A program made the position numbers and the translations under genes. Positions 44,219 through 53,483 of a DNA stretch of 57,250 bases are shown one piece after another. The DNA comes from CAYYAQ01 sp964469555 (GTDB lineage: Bacteria > Planctomycetota > UBA1135 > UBA2386): assembly GCA_964469555.1 (NCBI GenBank), contig CAYYAQ010000012.1:1-57250 (forward strand), written 5' to 3'. Positions within the stretch are counted from its first letter, which is position 1. Each line of letters opens with the position of its first letter. The notes under the pieces are model-generated. The model did not search any database. It had not been told where the DNA came from and worked only from the letters and a program-made list of their open reading frames with translations.

Positions 44219-46531
44219 ATGCGACACGGTCCGATTCTACTCCCGTCGTTCGTTCTCTTCGCTGCCTCCTGCGCGCACCAGAACCCGAAGTCCGCGAAGG
44301 TCACTGCCGTCGACTACGCTCGCGCCGAGCGGTTTCTCGCCGCGAACACCGCACCGCTCGTCCATGGTGAAATGTCGCGGGCGACCTGGCTCACGACTGA
44401 ACGGTTGCTCTACCGGATCTCGGTCCGAGGCGGACACGAGTACATGGTCGCAGACCCGACGACGAGGACGCGGGCCAAGGCGTTCGATCACGTCAAGCTC
44501 GCGAAGGCGCTCTCGATCGCCAGGGGAACTGAGGTCCTGCCGCTGGGCCTGGACCTGCGGGATCTCGAGCTTGGCGAGAACGGCTATTGGCTCCGCTTCG
44601 AGTCGGATCGTCAGCGCTACTCGGTGGACACCAGGAACTACGAAGTCGTCAAGAAGAGTACGTCGTCGCTGCCCAGGTCCATTCTGTCCCCGGACGGGAG
44701 ACGCGCGGCGTTCATCCGCGACCACAACCTCTGGATGCGCGACGTGGCAACCGGACACGAGACTCAGCTGACGAGGGACGGCGTGAAGGACTTCGGCTAC
44801 GCGACGAACAACGCCGGATGGACCAGGAGCGACACGCCGGTCCTCACCTGGTCGCCGGACTCGCAGAAGATCGCGACGTTTCAGCACGATGGACGGGGCG
44901 TGGGCGACATGTTCCTGGTCTCGACCCAGGTCGGTCATCCAAAGCTCCAGGCGTGGAAGTGCCCGCTGCCCGGGGATGAACACATCTTCCGCATCCAGCG
45001 CGTCATCATCCACGTCGACAGTCCCCGCGTCGTCCGGATGGACATGTCGCCAGACGCACACCGCTCCACGACCACCGACCACGTGGCCGGACGGAATGGG
45101 AAGTTCCTGGACGTCGAATGGAGCCGAGACTCGACACACCTGGCATTCGTGTCGTCGTCGCGAGACCACAAGGAAGCCCGGCTCTGCCTCACGAACTTCG
45201 ACAAGGGCGACGTGCACCCCGTGCTCGAGGAGACCGTGAAGACCTACTTCGAGTCCGGCAGCCGCGCGGCGAACTGGCGCGTGCTGAACGAGAGCAACGA
45301 GGTGATCTGGTTCTCGGAGCGGAGCAATTGGGGACACCTCTACTTGTACGATCTGTCGAGCGGCGAGCTCAAGAACCCGATCACTTCAGGCGATTGGACC
45401 GTCCTGCAATTGCGCCGAGTCGATGCGAAAGAGCGCATGCTCTACTTCACCGCGGCGGGACGAGAACCTGGAGACCCCTACTTCCATTACCTGTACCGCG
45501 TGAGGATGAACGGGGAGGATCTGGAGCTCCTGACCCCCGAGCGGGCGAACCACGTCGTGATCTTGTCACCGTCCGGCGAGTACTTCGTTGACACGTACTC
45601 GACGCCCGTCACCCCGCCGGTCTCGGTCATCCGCGCTGCAGACGGCACGCTCCGCACCGAGCTCGAGAAAGCGGACATCTCCCGCCTCCTCGCCAGCGGT
45701 TGGCACCCCCCCATTGTGTTCAAGGTCAAGGCTCGAGACGGCAAGACGGATCTCCACGGGCTGATGTACAAGCCAACGCTCTTCGACGAGTCGCGGTCGT
45801 ACCCGGTGCTCAATTACCTGTACCCCGGACCTCAGTCCGGCAGCGTCGGGAGCCGATCCTTCAGCGCGTCGCGCCGCGACAAACAGTCGGTGGCCGAGCT
45901 CGGCTTCGTCGTCGTCGAAGTGGACGCGATGGGCACGCCGGGCCGTTCGAAGAGTTTCCACGACGCCTACTACGGCAACATGGGCGACAACGGACTGCCG
46001 GATCAGATCACCACCATCCGACAGTTGACGACGCGACACCAATGGATGGATGTGGACCGCGTGGGCATCTGGGGCCACTCGGGTGGCGGATTCGCATCGA
46101 CGGGCGGCATCCTCCGCCATCCCGACTTCTACAAAGTCGCGGTCTCTTCCGCGGGCAACCACGACAACCGCAATTACGAAGACGACTGGGGCGAGAAGTG
46201 GCAGGGTCTGCTGAAGCGGAACCCCGACGACACGACGAACTACGACAACCAGGCCAACCAGCTCCTCGTCGGAAACCTGAAGGGCAAACTCCTCATCGCC
46301 CACGGCACGTTGGACACCAACGTCCCGCCCTCCAACACAATGCTCGTGGTGAACGCGCTCATCGCCGCGAACAAGGACTTCGACCTCTTGCTGTTCCCGA
46401 ACCGCGGTCATGGCTTCGGCAACGAACCGTATATGATGCGTCGCCGCTGGGACTACTTCGTGCGTCACCTTCACGGCGTCGAACCGCCGAAGCAGTACAC
46501 CATCCGAACGGACACGCGACGGCGTCGGTAG
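44219..46531 (+). CDS. Lipoprotein dipeptidyl-peptidase IV-type serine peptidase (S9B)
   Basis: 770 residues. I choose ATG 44219 because AAGGA lies 6 bases upstream and it opens a lipoprotein signal with lipobox LFAASC. The N-terminal half is the DPP-IV beta-propeller (DVEWSRDSTHLAFVSSSRDH, WSPDSQKIATFQHDGRG). The alpha/beta-hydrolase half carries the triad Ser621 (GHSGGG), Asp699 (GTLDTNVPP) and His731 (NRGHGFGN). Family role: removal of N-terminal dipeptides (often X-Pro) during extracellular peptide use. It converges with a small gene 5 bases after its stop. Confidence 0.93.
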   Translation: MRHGPILLPSFVLFAASCAHQNPKSAKVTAVDYARAERFLAANTAPLVHGEMSRATWLTTERLLYRISVRGGHEYMVADPTTRTRAKAFDHVKLAKALSIARGTEVLPLGLDLRDLELGENGYWLRFESDRQRYSVDTRNYEVVKKSTSSLPRSILSPDGRRAAFIRDHNLWMRDVATGHETQLTRDGVKDFGYATNNAGWTRSDTPVLTWSPDSQKIATFQHDGRGVGDMFLVSTQVGHPKLQAWKCPLPGDEHIFRIQRVIIHVDSPRVVRMDMSPDAHRSTTTDHVAGRNGKFLDVEWSRDSTHLAFVSSSRDHKEARLCLTNFDKGDVHPVLEETVKTYFESGSRAANWRVLNESNEVIWFSERSNWGHLYLYDLSSGELKNPITSGDWTVLQLRRVDAKERMLYFTAAGREPGDPYFHYLYRVRMNGEDLELLTPERANHVVILSPSGEYFVDTYSTPVTPPVSVIRAADGTLRTELEKADISRLLASGWHPPIVFKVKARDGKTDLHGLMYKPTLFDESRSYPVLNYLYPGPQSGSVGSRSFSASRRDKQSVAELGFVVVEVDAMGTPGRSKSFHDAYYGNMGDNGLPDQITTIRQLTTRHQWMDVDRVGIWGHSGGGFASTGGILRHPDFYKVAVSSAGNHDNRNYEDDWGEKWQGLLKRNPDDTTNYDNQANQLLVGNLKGKLLIAHGTLDTNVPPSNTMLVVNALIAANKDFDLLLFPNRGHGFGNEPYMMRRRWDYFVRHLHGVEPPKQYTIRTDTRRRR

Positions 46532-46536
46532 CCGGC

Positions 46537-46854
46537 CTACTTGCCGCGGCGTGTCTTCAACCCTTCCGCGACGATCGCCTTGTAGCCGGCGGCGTCGAAC
46601 TCCACTGCGGCGAAGCCCGGCGGGTTCGGTATGTGCGCCGCAAAGCCGGGAACGATCACGGTGCGGCCCACGAGTTCTTTCGCGCCGGGTGGACCGTCCT
46701 TCATGCGCAAGATGTCGGGCAGGATCTCCGACAATTCGCCGAGAATCAGAAGGGCCTTGTTCTGCTTGCCGAGGCCCAACTGGGGAATCTGGCGGTCGAC
46801 GTTCTTGATGAAACTGTAGAGGTGGTCCGGAAGGTGCATCGTCTCGAAGGACAT
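46537..46854 (-). CDS. Small conserved-looking hypothetical protein
   Basis: 105 residues, ATG 46854, no signal peptide, so cytoplasmic. Composition is balanced and codon use fits a real gene: HLPDHLYSFIKNVDRQIPQL and KELVGRTVIVPGFAAHIPNP are unlike shadow-frame text. I do not recognise a family. Its end converges with the DPP-IV gene; upstream, a long hairpin (46903-46935) lies in the divergent region shared with the next plus-strand gene. Confidence 0.6.
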   Translation of the reverse strand: MSFETMHLPDHLYSFIKNVDRQIPQLGLGKQNKALLILGELSEILPDILRMKDGPPGAKELVGRTVIVPGFAAHIPNPPGFAAVEFDAAGYKAIVAEGLKTRRGK

Positions 46855-46902
46855 TTGAGACGTGAACGCGGCATTATCGGCGACGGCACCGTGGATTCAC
46901 GC

Positions 46903-46935
46903 CCCGGGAATGCGGCTTCACCGCCGCATCCCGGG
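46903..46935. other. Long inverted repeat in a divergent promoter region
   Basis: CCCGGGAATGCGGC and GCCGCATCCCGGG pair over 13 bases with one bulged A and a 6-base loop. Both flanking genes begin here and point away, so it is not a terminator of either; an operator, an attenuator for one leader, or a small palindromic element are options. Confidence 0.5.
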
Positions 46936-47038
46936 ATACCGCGAGCCCGCGAGAGTGGTCGCCCGGTCTAGGTCGAGGTAGACTCGGAACGCAATTCGAC
47001 GCCCCTCCCCGCGCGCACCGAAGAGCGACTCAGACTCC

Positions 47039-49207
47039 TTGAGGGACGCGCACCGCGGGTCCGGAACCTTGATCCAACTGTACGAGACACCAAAGAAGAC
47101 ACCGATCGACCCGGCCATCCTGGAGCGGCGTGGTCGTCGATGGTGTCTCGTCATCCTCTTGGGATTGATCGTGGTCTACGCGTTCATGATGGGGACGCTC
47201 ATCGGTACGACTCCGTTCACCTCGGACGAGAACCACTACCTCGCCACCGGAATGGCGCTGCACTCAGAATTCTCCTTCGAGTCACAGCACACGACCCTGC
47301 AAGGACCACTGCCCTACTACGCCAATCAGTTGTCTGGTTGGTTCGGGGCCAAGTACGACTTGCCGTTCAAGATGACGGATCATAACAAGGTGCAGGGCCG
47401 GATCGGAATGCTCCTGTTCACGTTCTCGGCGCTGCTTCTGCTCCTTCGGATGGTGTGGCGACACATCGGCCCGCGAGCTAGCGTCGCCGCGGGTCTCTGC
47501 TACGTGCTCAATCCCCTTCTCCTCGGCCACGGGGGTTTGATGAGCCCCGACACGGCGCTGACCGCGGCATTCACGCTCACTGTCGTCGCCCTCATCTTCT
47601 ACCTCGAGCAACCGGGTTGGCGCCGGGGCATCCTGATCGGGATCTGCCTGGGTGTGGCGATGGCAACGAAGTACCTCGCGCTACTTCTGATCCCCGCCTT
47701 GGGCATCGCTGTCGTCGCGTGGTTACTCCGTCCTCCCGGTGACGACGGTCGACGCCGCGACCGCGTGCTCCCGGCCTTGCGGGACGCCGCAGTGTGCACG
47801 TTCGCCGCGTGGGTATCGGTACACGCCTGCTACCAGTTCGACGCAGGGCTCTACGACCCGGCCGTGCACGCACCGATAGCGGGCGGCCTGATCGCCGAGA
47901 GTTCGTGGCTGCTCACGCTCGTGCAGTGGCTCCCCGACCCCCTTGTCCGAGGGATCGACTTCCAGATGGATGCCGGCAGCCAATTCGACACGGTTGGCTT
48001 TCTCGGCAAATTCAGCGACTCGCACAGCATGTACTACGCCGTCGCTCTGCTGACGAAACTGCCGCTGGCATTCCTCGCGCTGATCGGCATCAGCGCCGTT
48101 TGGCAGCCGTTCAGCAAGCGGCTTCCTCGACACGTCCTGTGGGCGACAGGAACGACGTTTGCCACCCTGTTCTTCTATCTGTCAGTGGTCGCGAACATGC
48201 AGATCGGCGTGCGCTACATCCTTCCCCTGATGCCGATTCTGATCTTCTTCGCGGTTCGACCTGTCGAGGGAATGTGGAAGACCGGTCGCGCAGGTCGCGT
48301 AGCGCTCGCCGGCATCTTTGTGTGGATGGGTGCGTTCTGCTTTGCTCACTGGCCGAACTTCATCGGCGCGTTCAATGCCTTCGGCGGGCCGCGCCCGTAT
48401 CTGATGTTCAGTGACTCGACGTTCGACTGGCAACTGGCCCCCAATCTGGACGAATCGCGAAAGACGCTCTTGGCCCGCCATCCAGGTTCTCACCAGATGC
48501 ACTTCAGGAGTGGGCCACGCATCGGTCCCGTGATCATCTACGGGCTGGATTTCTGGCCTCGATACAAAATCGAGCACGGACCCGTCTACCACTGGCTTCG
48601 CGAGTTCGAACCTCTCGACCGCGAAGGCGCGTACTACTACTTCAACCTCACGGAGGACCATTTCCGACTCGGTGCGCACGGCTTCGACACGAGAGCAGGG
48701 GAACGCAATCGCCGCAATCTCTGCGTCGCGCTGCTGGGCGCGAACAAACTCATGGAAGTGACGACGCTGCTCGCGAAGGGTCCGGATCTACCTCTCGTGC
48801 GTCAACAACTCATGGCCCTCCAGGCAGAGCACCCGAATCACCTCATGATCATCGAGTTGTGGAAACAGCTCGGTCGCTATGACATGGTCCTGCAACACCC
48901 GATGGTCAGGCCTAGCGATCTCGGAAGATGCTACTTCGAGCTCGGCAGGAACAAGGACTGCCGTCGCGTCCTGGAGCAGGAGATGAAGACCCGACAGCTC
49001 TCCAGCGAGGAGGTGCAGACCCTGTGTTCGGCCCAATATCGCGACGGCGACATTCGACAGGCGATCGTGACGTCGAAACTTCACCCGCCATTGATGGGAA
49101 CCCCAGAATTCGCGAACCACGAACTGACGATCAACAAACTCGAAGCCCAGTGGGGCGAGCTCGAGACTCTCATGCGGCAGATCGACACTCGCATGCTGAA
49201 CCGGTGA
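47039..49207 (+). CDS. GT39/ArnT-like integral membrane glycosyltransferase with TPR-like C-terminal part
   Basis: About 722 residues if started at the TTG 47039; another TTG at 47069 is equally possible and no strong ribosome site decides. About ten membrane helices lie in residues 35-430. The first extracytoplasmic loop has the acidic pair SDENHYLATGMAL typical of GT-C/GT39 enzymes, and LSGWFGAKYDLPF follows. The last ~180 residues form a soluble helical part resembling TPRs (LAKGPDLPLVRQQLMALQAE). Such enzymes transfer sugars from polyprenyl-phosphate donors to lipids or proteins. The stop overlaps the next start (GTGA). Confidence 0.85.
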   Translation: MRDAHRGSGTLIQLYETPKKTPIDPAILERRGRRWCLVILLGLIVVYAFMMGTLIGTTPFTSDENHYLATGMALHSEFSFESQHTTLQGPLPYYANQLSGWFGAKYDLPFKMTDHNKVQGRIGMLLFTFSALLLLLRMVWRHIGPRASVAAGLCYVLNPLLLGHGGLMSPDTALTAAFTLTVVALIFYLEQPGWRRGILIGICLGVAMATKYLALLLIPALGIAVVAWLLRPPGDDGRRRDRVLPALRDAAVCTFAAWVSVHACYQFDAGLYDPAVHAPIAGGLIAESSWLLTLVQWLPDPLVRGIDFQMDAGSQFDTVGFLGKFSDSHSMYYAVALLTKLPLAFLALIGISAVWQPFSKRLPRHVLWATGTTFATLFFYLSVVANMQIGVRYILPLMPILIFFAVRPVEGMWKTGRAGRVALAGIFVWMGAFCFAHWPNFIGAFNAFGGPRPYLMFSDSTFDWQLAPNLDESRKTLLARHPGSHQMHFRSGPRIGPVIIYGLDFWPRYKIEHGPVYHWLREFEPLDREGAYYYFNLTEDHFRLGAHGFDTRAGERNRRNLCVALLGANKLMEVTTLLAKGPDLPLVRQQLMALQAEHPNHLMIIELWKQLGRYDMVLQHPMVRPSDLGRCYFELGRNKDCRRVLEQEMKTRQLSSEEVQTLCSAQYRDGDIRQAIVTSKLHPPLMGTPEFANHELTINKLEAQWGELETLMRQIDTRMLNR

Positions 49208-50817
49208 TCCACGACACGGCGAACGCCCGGCCTGCCTCGAGTTGGCGCGAACGTAATGCGCGTTGGCTGGCACTCCTGGCTCTCGTAATGCCGTTCGGCA
49301 TCGCCGTGGGGATGTTGTTGTACATGGGGATGCCCGACGCACTTCCGAGCGGCGACAGCGGACTGCTCGAGCTTGCAGTGCGCTCCGCGATGCACGGCGA
49401 ACAATTCACGGGGAGCTACTCACGGTTTGGGTTCCATCACCCCGGGCCGGTCTACTTCTACATTCAAGCCTTTCCGTATTGGTTGTCCGGGGGAACGACC
49501 ATCGCACTTCATCTGACCGCCATCTGCCTCAACGCAGTCTCGGTCGGGAGCATCGTCTGGGTGTTATGGCGGACACTGCCCGGGACGGTGTTCTCGTTCA
49601 GCCTGGTCACGCTCAGCCTGTACTGCATGTTCCTCGGTCAGTTCCTCATCGAATACTGGGACCCGGCCGTGACGATCCTGCCATTCGTGTTCCTGCTCCT
49701 GTGCTGTGCGGGTGTCATGAACGGCGACTCGCGGCTCATTGGGCCCGCCTCCCTGGCGGGGACTTTCGTGGCACAGAGCCAGCTCACGTACGTGCCCACG
49801 GTGTTGTTGGTCGCGGGCGTCACTGCGCTGTGCCGCTTGTCCGGGCCGAGACGATGGTTGTCCCTGCCTGAGTCCGAAAACCCGATCAGGCGACGCGCCG
49901 CCATCGCGTGGACGATCGCGCTCACGATCCTCTGGACGCCAACGATGTTCGATCAGCTCTTCGGATCCGGAAACCTCACCCACATCTTCACCGCGTTCCT
50001 CGGCAACTCGGAACCGTCGCTGCACTCGTTTCGCGACAGTTACGCCGAGCTATGCCTGGCGACGTCCCGGTTCTTCGCCCTGCCGCTCGCGACAGGCGCC
50101 GACATCGATTCAAAAGTGTCCGTGGTGACAACGCACATCGTGTTGATACTGCAACTGGGCGTGTTGATCGTGGGTGGCATGGCTTTCGGCAGGCGACCGC
50201 TGATCCGCGGCCTGAGCATGCTTGGGCTCGCATGCTTCGCCGTGTTTCTGTTCTCCATCCAGTCGATCAAGGGCCAATTCCACTTCCACATCACGCTCTG
50301 GATGAGCTGCGTTGGTCTCGTCACTCTCCTCGTCGCGGGACTCATGGTCGAAGCAGCGTTCCGCGACAGGCTTGCGGGAAAACCGAGGACCATCGTGATC
50401 ACGATTCTCGCGATGATCTGCGGATTCCTCGCGTACCACAACAGCAAGATGAACGTGTACTACACCGTGCTCGCACGGTGGCAACACGGCACGGCGCCAT
50501 CCAGCCTGCTGATCCGATCGAGCCGCGACGAGACCGTGCGCGCGCTGGAACACGACCGCAATCGGCCCATCGCCGTGCGCGTCGAACCTACATCCATGTG
50601 GTACGGCGCGAGCGGATTGGTGCTGCTCCTCGCTCGCGAGGGATTCGACGCTCGCGCCATCGGACCGCACGAAACTCGATTCCCCATGCGGTACCGGTTG
50701 ACGGCTGCGGATGGCGACGCCGCGGAGTTGCTCCTGATCGTGGACGAACGGGATCCCGGACCGGGGTACGCGCTGCTCGGCTCGTCAGGATTGATGCGCC
50801 TCTACAAACGCCACTGA
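49204..50817 (+). CDS. Multispanning GT-C-like membrane protein
   Basis: 537 residues from GTG 49204, overlapping the previous stop by 4 bases, so the pair is translationally coupled. About ten to eleven helices are predicted. The first large loop has the acidic SGDSGLLELAVRSA and the signature SRFGFHHPGPVYFYIQAFPY found in GT39-like proteins of unknown acceptor. A soluble C-terminal domain of about 110 residues follows. Its stop lies 16 bases inside the convergent dehydrogenase gene. Together with the upstream gene it probably decorates envelope lipids or proteins (inference). Confidence 0.82.
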   Translation: MIHDTANARPASSWRERNARWLALLALVMPFGIAVGMLLYMGMPDALPSGDSGLLELAVRSAMHGEQFTGSYSRFGFHHPGPVYFYIQAFPYWLSGGTTIALHLTAICLNAVSVGSIVWVLWRTLPGTVFSFSLVTLSLYCMFLGQFLIEYWDPAVTILPFVFLLLCCAGVMNGDSRLIGPASLAGTFVAQSQLTYVPTVLLVAGVTALCRLSGPRRWLSLPESENPIRRRAAIAWTIALTILWTPTMFDQLFGSGNLTHIFTAFLGNSEPSLHSFRDSYAELCLATSRFFALPLATGADIDSKVSVVTTHIVLILQLGVLIVGGMAFGRRPLIRGLSMLGLACFAVFLFSIQSIKGQFHFHITLWMSCVGLVTLLVAGLMVEAAFRDRLAGKPRTIVITILAMICGFLAYHNSKMNVYYTVLARWQHGTAPSSLLIRSSRDETVRALEHDRNRPIAVRVEPTSMWYGASGLVLLLAREGFDARAIGPHETRFPMRYRLTAADGDAAELLLIVDERDPGPGYALLGSSGLMRLYKRH

Positions 50818-51776
50818 TCGACGGTATTGGGAGGTTCCCGGCCTTGCGCGAACGCGAGGACGTTCTCCGCAGCGATGCGACACATCGTCGTTCGCGTGGC
50901 CACGGTGGAACTGGCGATGTGCGGGAGCAGAACGACGTTGTCGAGTTCGAGCAAGCGCGGGTCGATGTCGGGCTCCGACGCGAACACGTCGAGCCCCGCG
51001 CCGCGGATGACTCCTGTTCTCAGCGCTTCGATGAGGGCATCCTCATCGACGATCGATCCCCGCGAAGTGTTGACGAGAATCGCAGTGGTCCGCATCTGAC
51101 GCAATTCCTCGGCGCCGATCAGCCCCTTGGTCTCCGACGTCAGGGGAACGTGAACACTGACGAAGTCCGCCGCCGCCAGCAACTCGGCGAAAGCGATGTT
51201 GGCCACCCCGAACTCGGCCTCCAATCCCGCGTCCAAACGCGACCGGCTGTGGTAGATGACACGCATGCCGAAACCCCGGGCACGCCGAGCGAGCGCCTGT
51301 CCAATTCGCCCCATGCCGACGATACCGAGCGTTCGGGCGTGCACATCGAGCCCTGACAACAGATCGATCTCCCACTGTCGCCACTTGCCCGCGCGCAGAA
51401 ACCGCTCGGCCTCCGTGATGCGGCGGGCAGTCGCCATGAGCAGCGCAAACGCGTGATCCGCCGTGCTCTCGGTGAGCACTCCCGGCGTATTGGTCACGAC
51501 GATCCCGCGCCGCTCGGCGGCAGCGATGTCGATGTTGTCGTAGCCGACGGCGACGTTCGCGACGATTCCCAACTCGGCGCCCGCGTCGAGGATGCCCTCA
51601 CCCACCGAGTCCGTGAGCTGACAAATCAGGGCGTGCTTGTCGGCGACCGCCTCGGCGAGTTCCTCGGGAGTCATCCCATCGCGGGAATCGTGGTACGTCA
51701 GGGCCACGTGTGGACGAAGGAGATCCACCGCCTCCGGGAAGACGTGCCGAGTCACGAGCACGCGGCACTCGCTCAC
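50802..51776 (-). CDS. D-isomer-specific 2-hydroxyacid dehydrogenase (glyoxylate/hydroxypyruvate reductase type)
   Basis: 324 residues, a normal length. The NAD-binding motif GMGRIG (154-159) and catalytic Arg239 (NTSRGSIVDE), Glu268 (DVFASEP) and His286 (LLPHIASS) are intact. The substrate-loop NVAVGYDNID resembles glyoxylate/hydroxypyruvate (GyaR/GhrB) enzymes. Its ATG overlaps the stop of the symporter gene (ATGA), so the transporter may import its substrate or a related dicarboxylate or hydroxyacid (inference). Confidence 0.93.
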   Translation of the reverse strand: MSECRVLVTRHVFPEAVDLLRPHVALTYHDSRDGMTPEELAEAVADKHALICQLTDSVGEGILDAGAELGIVANVAVGYDNIDIAAAERRGIVVTNTPGVLTESTADHAFALLMATARRITEAERFLRAGKWRQWEIDLLSGLDVHARTLGIVGMGRIGQALARRARGFGMRVIYHSRSRLDAGLEAEFGVANIAFAELLAAADFVSVHVPLTSETKGLIGAEELRQMRTTAILVNTSRGSIVDEDALIEALRTGVIRGAGLDVFASEPDIDPRLLELDNVVLLPHIASSTVATRTTMCRIAAENVLAFAQGREPPNTVDQWRL

Positions 51777-53446
51777 TCTTCGTCGTCGCCGTGCGAGTGG
51801 TTGTGCAGCGGTTCGTCCAGGTCCGTGACGTCGGTCTTTCGATCCGACGGATCGTGGAGCAGGTTCTCACTGGACGCCACCGCCGTCGCGACGGTCGCGT
51901 CACCGGTCACGTTGAGGACGGTACGACACATGTCGAGGGGCCTGTCGACGCCGAGAATCAGCGCGATTCCAGCGGCACCGATCCCGATCTGGTTGAGGAC
52001 GATGATCAGCATGACGATCCCGACGCCGGGGACGGCCGCCGTTCCGATCGACGCCAGAGTCGCAGTCAAGACGATCGAAAGCTGGTCAGAGAAGTCCAGG
52101 TCCTTCTGCAGGGCGTTGGCGATGAAGACCGCGGCGACACCCTGATACAGGCCGGTCCCATCCATGTTGATCGTCGCGCCTAGCGGCAGGACGAACCCGG
52201 AGACCTCGTCGTCGACGCCGACGTTCTTCTCCACGCAGCGCATCGTCACGGGCAACGTCGCACCCGACGAGCTGGAGCTGAACGCGAGCAGTTGCGCCGG
52301 CACGATCCCCCTGAAGAACCGGGACAAGGAGACCTTGGCAATGAACTTGAGGATCGAGATGTAGACGATCGCTCCGTGCAAGAACAAGGCGAGGATCACA
52401 CATCCCATGTACGCGGTCAGCGCGCCGAGCAGCTCTTTCAGTTGTTCGGGGTCCTGGCCCATTTCGGCGATCACGGCTGAGATCAGCGCGAAGACACCGA
52501 ACGGTGCGATCTTCATGATGAGCATCACCATCTCGATGATCGCATCGGAGAGAAGCTGGAACACCCTGATCACATGGGAGGCCGCCTTGGTCTCGAGTCG
52601 CGTGAGCGCGATACCGAGCATCAACGCAAAGAAGACGACCTGCAGCATCGCCCCCGATGACAGCGCACCGAACGGATTGGTCGGTACGATCTGCGTGAAG
52701 AACTGCGCTAGAGGACTGTTGTCCTGCACCTGCTTCGCCACGGCTTCGCGTTTCGTGACTTCGTCGGCGAAGTTGGCCTGGAGCTTCTCGACAAGGTCGG
52801 GAGACATCCCCGTTCCGGGATCGAAGAAGTTGACGACCAGCAGACCGATCGTGATCGCGATGGCCGTCGTCCCGAGGTAGAGCGCGATCGTCTTGCCACC
52901 GATCCGCCCGACCTTGGACGTGTCGTTCAGACTCGCAACACCGGCGACGAGCGAGAAGAGGACGAGCGGAACGGCGATCATCTTCAGCAAGCTCATGAAG
53001 AGATCGCCGAGGGGCTTGACCCAGCGGATGACGATCACCACCCAGAGCCGAGCATCGTCGCGGGACTTTGCGGCCTTCTTGTACGTGATGATGTTCGAGG
53101 CGAACTCATCGAGTGCCTCGGCCGCAGTCTTGTTCGCCGCGATGTCGCGGTTCAGGCCCCTGGCCGCCGCTTTGAAGACCTCGGCATTCTCGCTGAGGTT
53201 TCCTAGCGCGGCGACGGCGTTCTTGTGGGAGTTCGTATCCTTGGCGGACGGATCCACGCCGTCCAGCAATTGCGCCACCCGCGCGTACTTACTCGCATCG
53301 ACTAACTGCAGGCCCCGCGCAACCTCGGGGTTGCGCGACAGGTAGTCCTCGACGCGGTTGCTGTCGAGCTGCGCTGCAGCAATGCCGAAGCCGACACCCG
53401 CAACCATGCCAATGAGAATCCACCAGTGCAGCGCGAGCTTCTTCAT
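51773..53446 (-). CDS. Dicarboxylate/amino acid:cation symporter (DAACS) with a large extra loop
   Basis: 557 residues, versus about 420-440 in typical GltP/DctA proteins. The transport core is intact: the Ser-rich hairpin SSSSGATLPVTMRCVEKN and the TM7 motif NMDGTGLYQGVAAVFIA are perfect. The extra length is a soluble, Ala/Asp-rich segment of about 100 residues between the first membrane helix and the next one (residues ~25-130; SRNPEVARGLQLVDASKYAR), plus a longer loop near 235-270. Inner-membrane uptake of glutamate, aspartate or C4-dicarboxylates with Na+ or H+ is expected. First gene of a two-gene unit. Confidence 0.92.
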   Translation of the reverse strand: MKKLALHWWILIGMVAGVGFGIAAAQLDSNRVEDYLSRNPEVARGLQLVDASKYARVAQLLDGVDPSAKDTNSHKNAVAALGNLSENAEVFKAAARGLNRDIAANKTAAEALDEFASNIITYKKAAKSRDDARLWVVIVIRWVKPLGDLFMSLLKMIAVPLVLFSLVAGVASLNDTSKVGRIGGKTIALYLGTTAIAITIGLLVVNFFDPGTGMSPDLVEKLQANFADEVTKREAVAKQVQDNSPLAQFFTQIVPTNPFGALSSGAMLQVVFFALMLGIALTRLETKAASHVIRVFQLLSDAIIEMVMLIMKIAPFGVFALISAVIAEMGQDPEQLKELLGALTAYMGCVILALFLHGAIVYISILKFIAKVSLSRFFRGIVPAQLLAFSSSSSGATLPVTMRCVEKNVGVDDEVSGFVLPLGATINMDGTGLYQGVAAVFIANALQKDLDFSDQLSIVLTATLASIGTAAVPGVGIVMLIIVLNQIGIGAAGIALILGVDRPLDMCRTVLNVTGDATVATAVASSENLLHDPSDRKTDVTDLDEPLHNHSHGDDEE

Positions 53447-53483
53447 CGGTGAAGAAGGCTAAGCCATCGGCGGGCGATTACCC

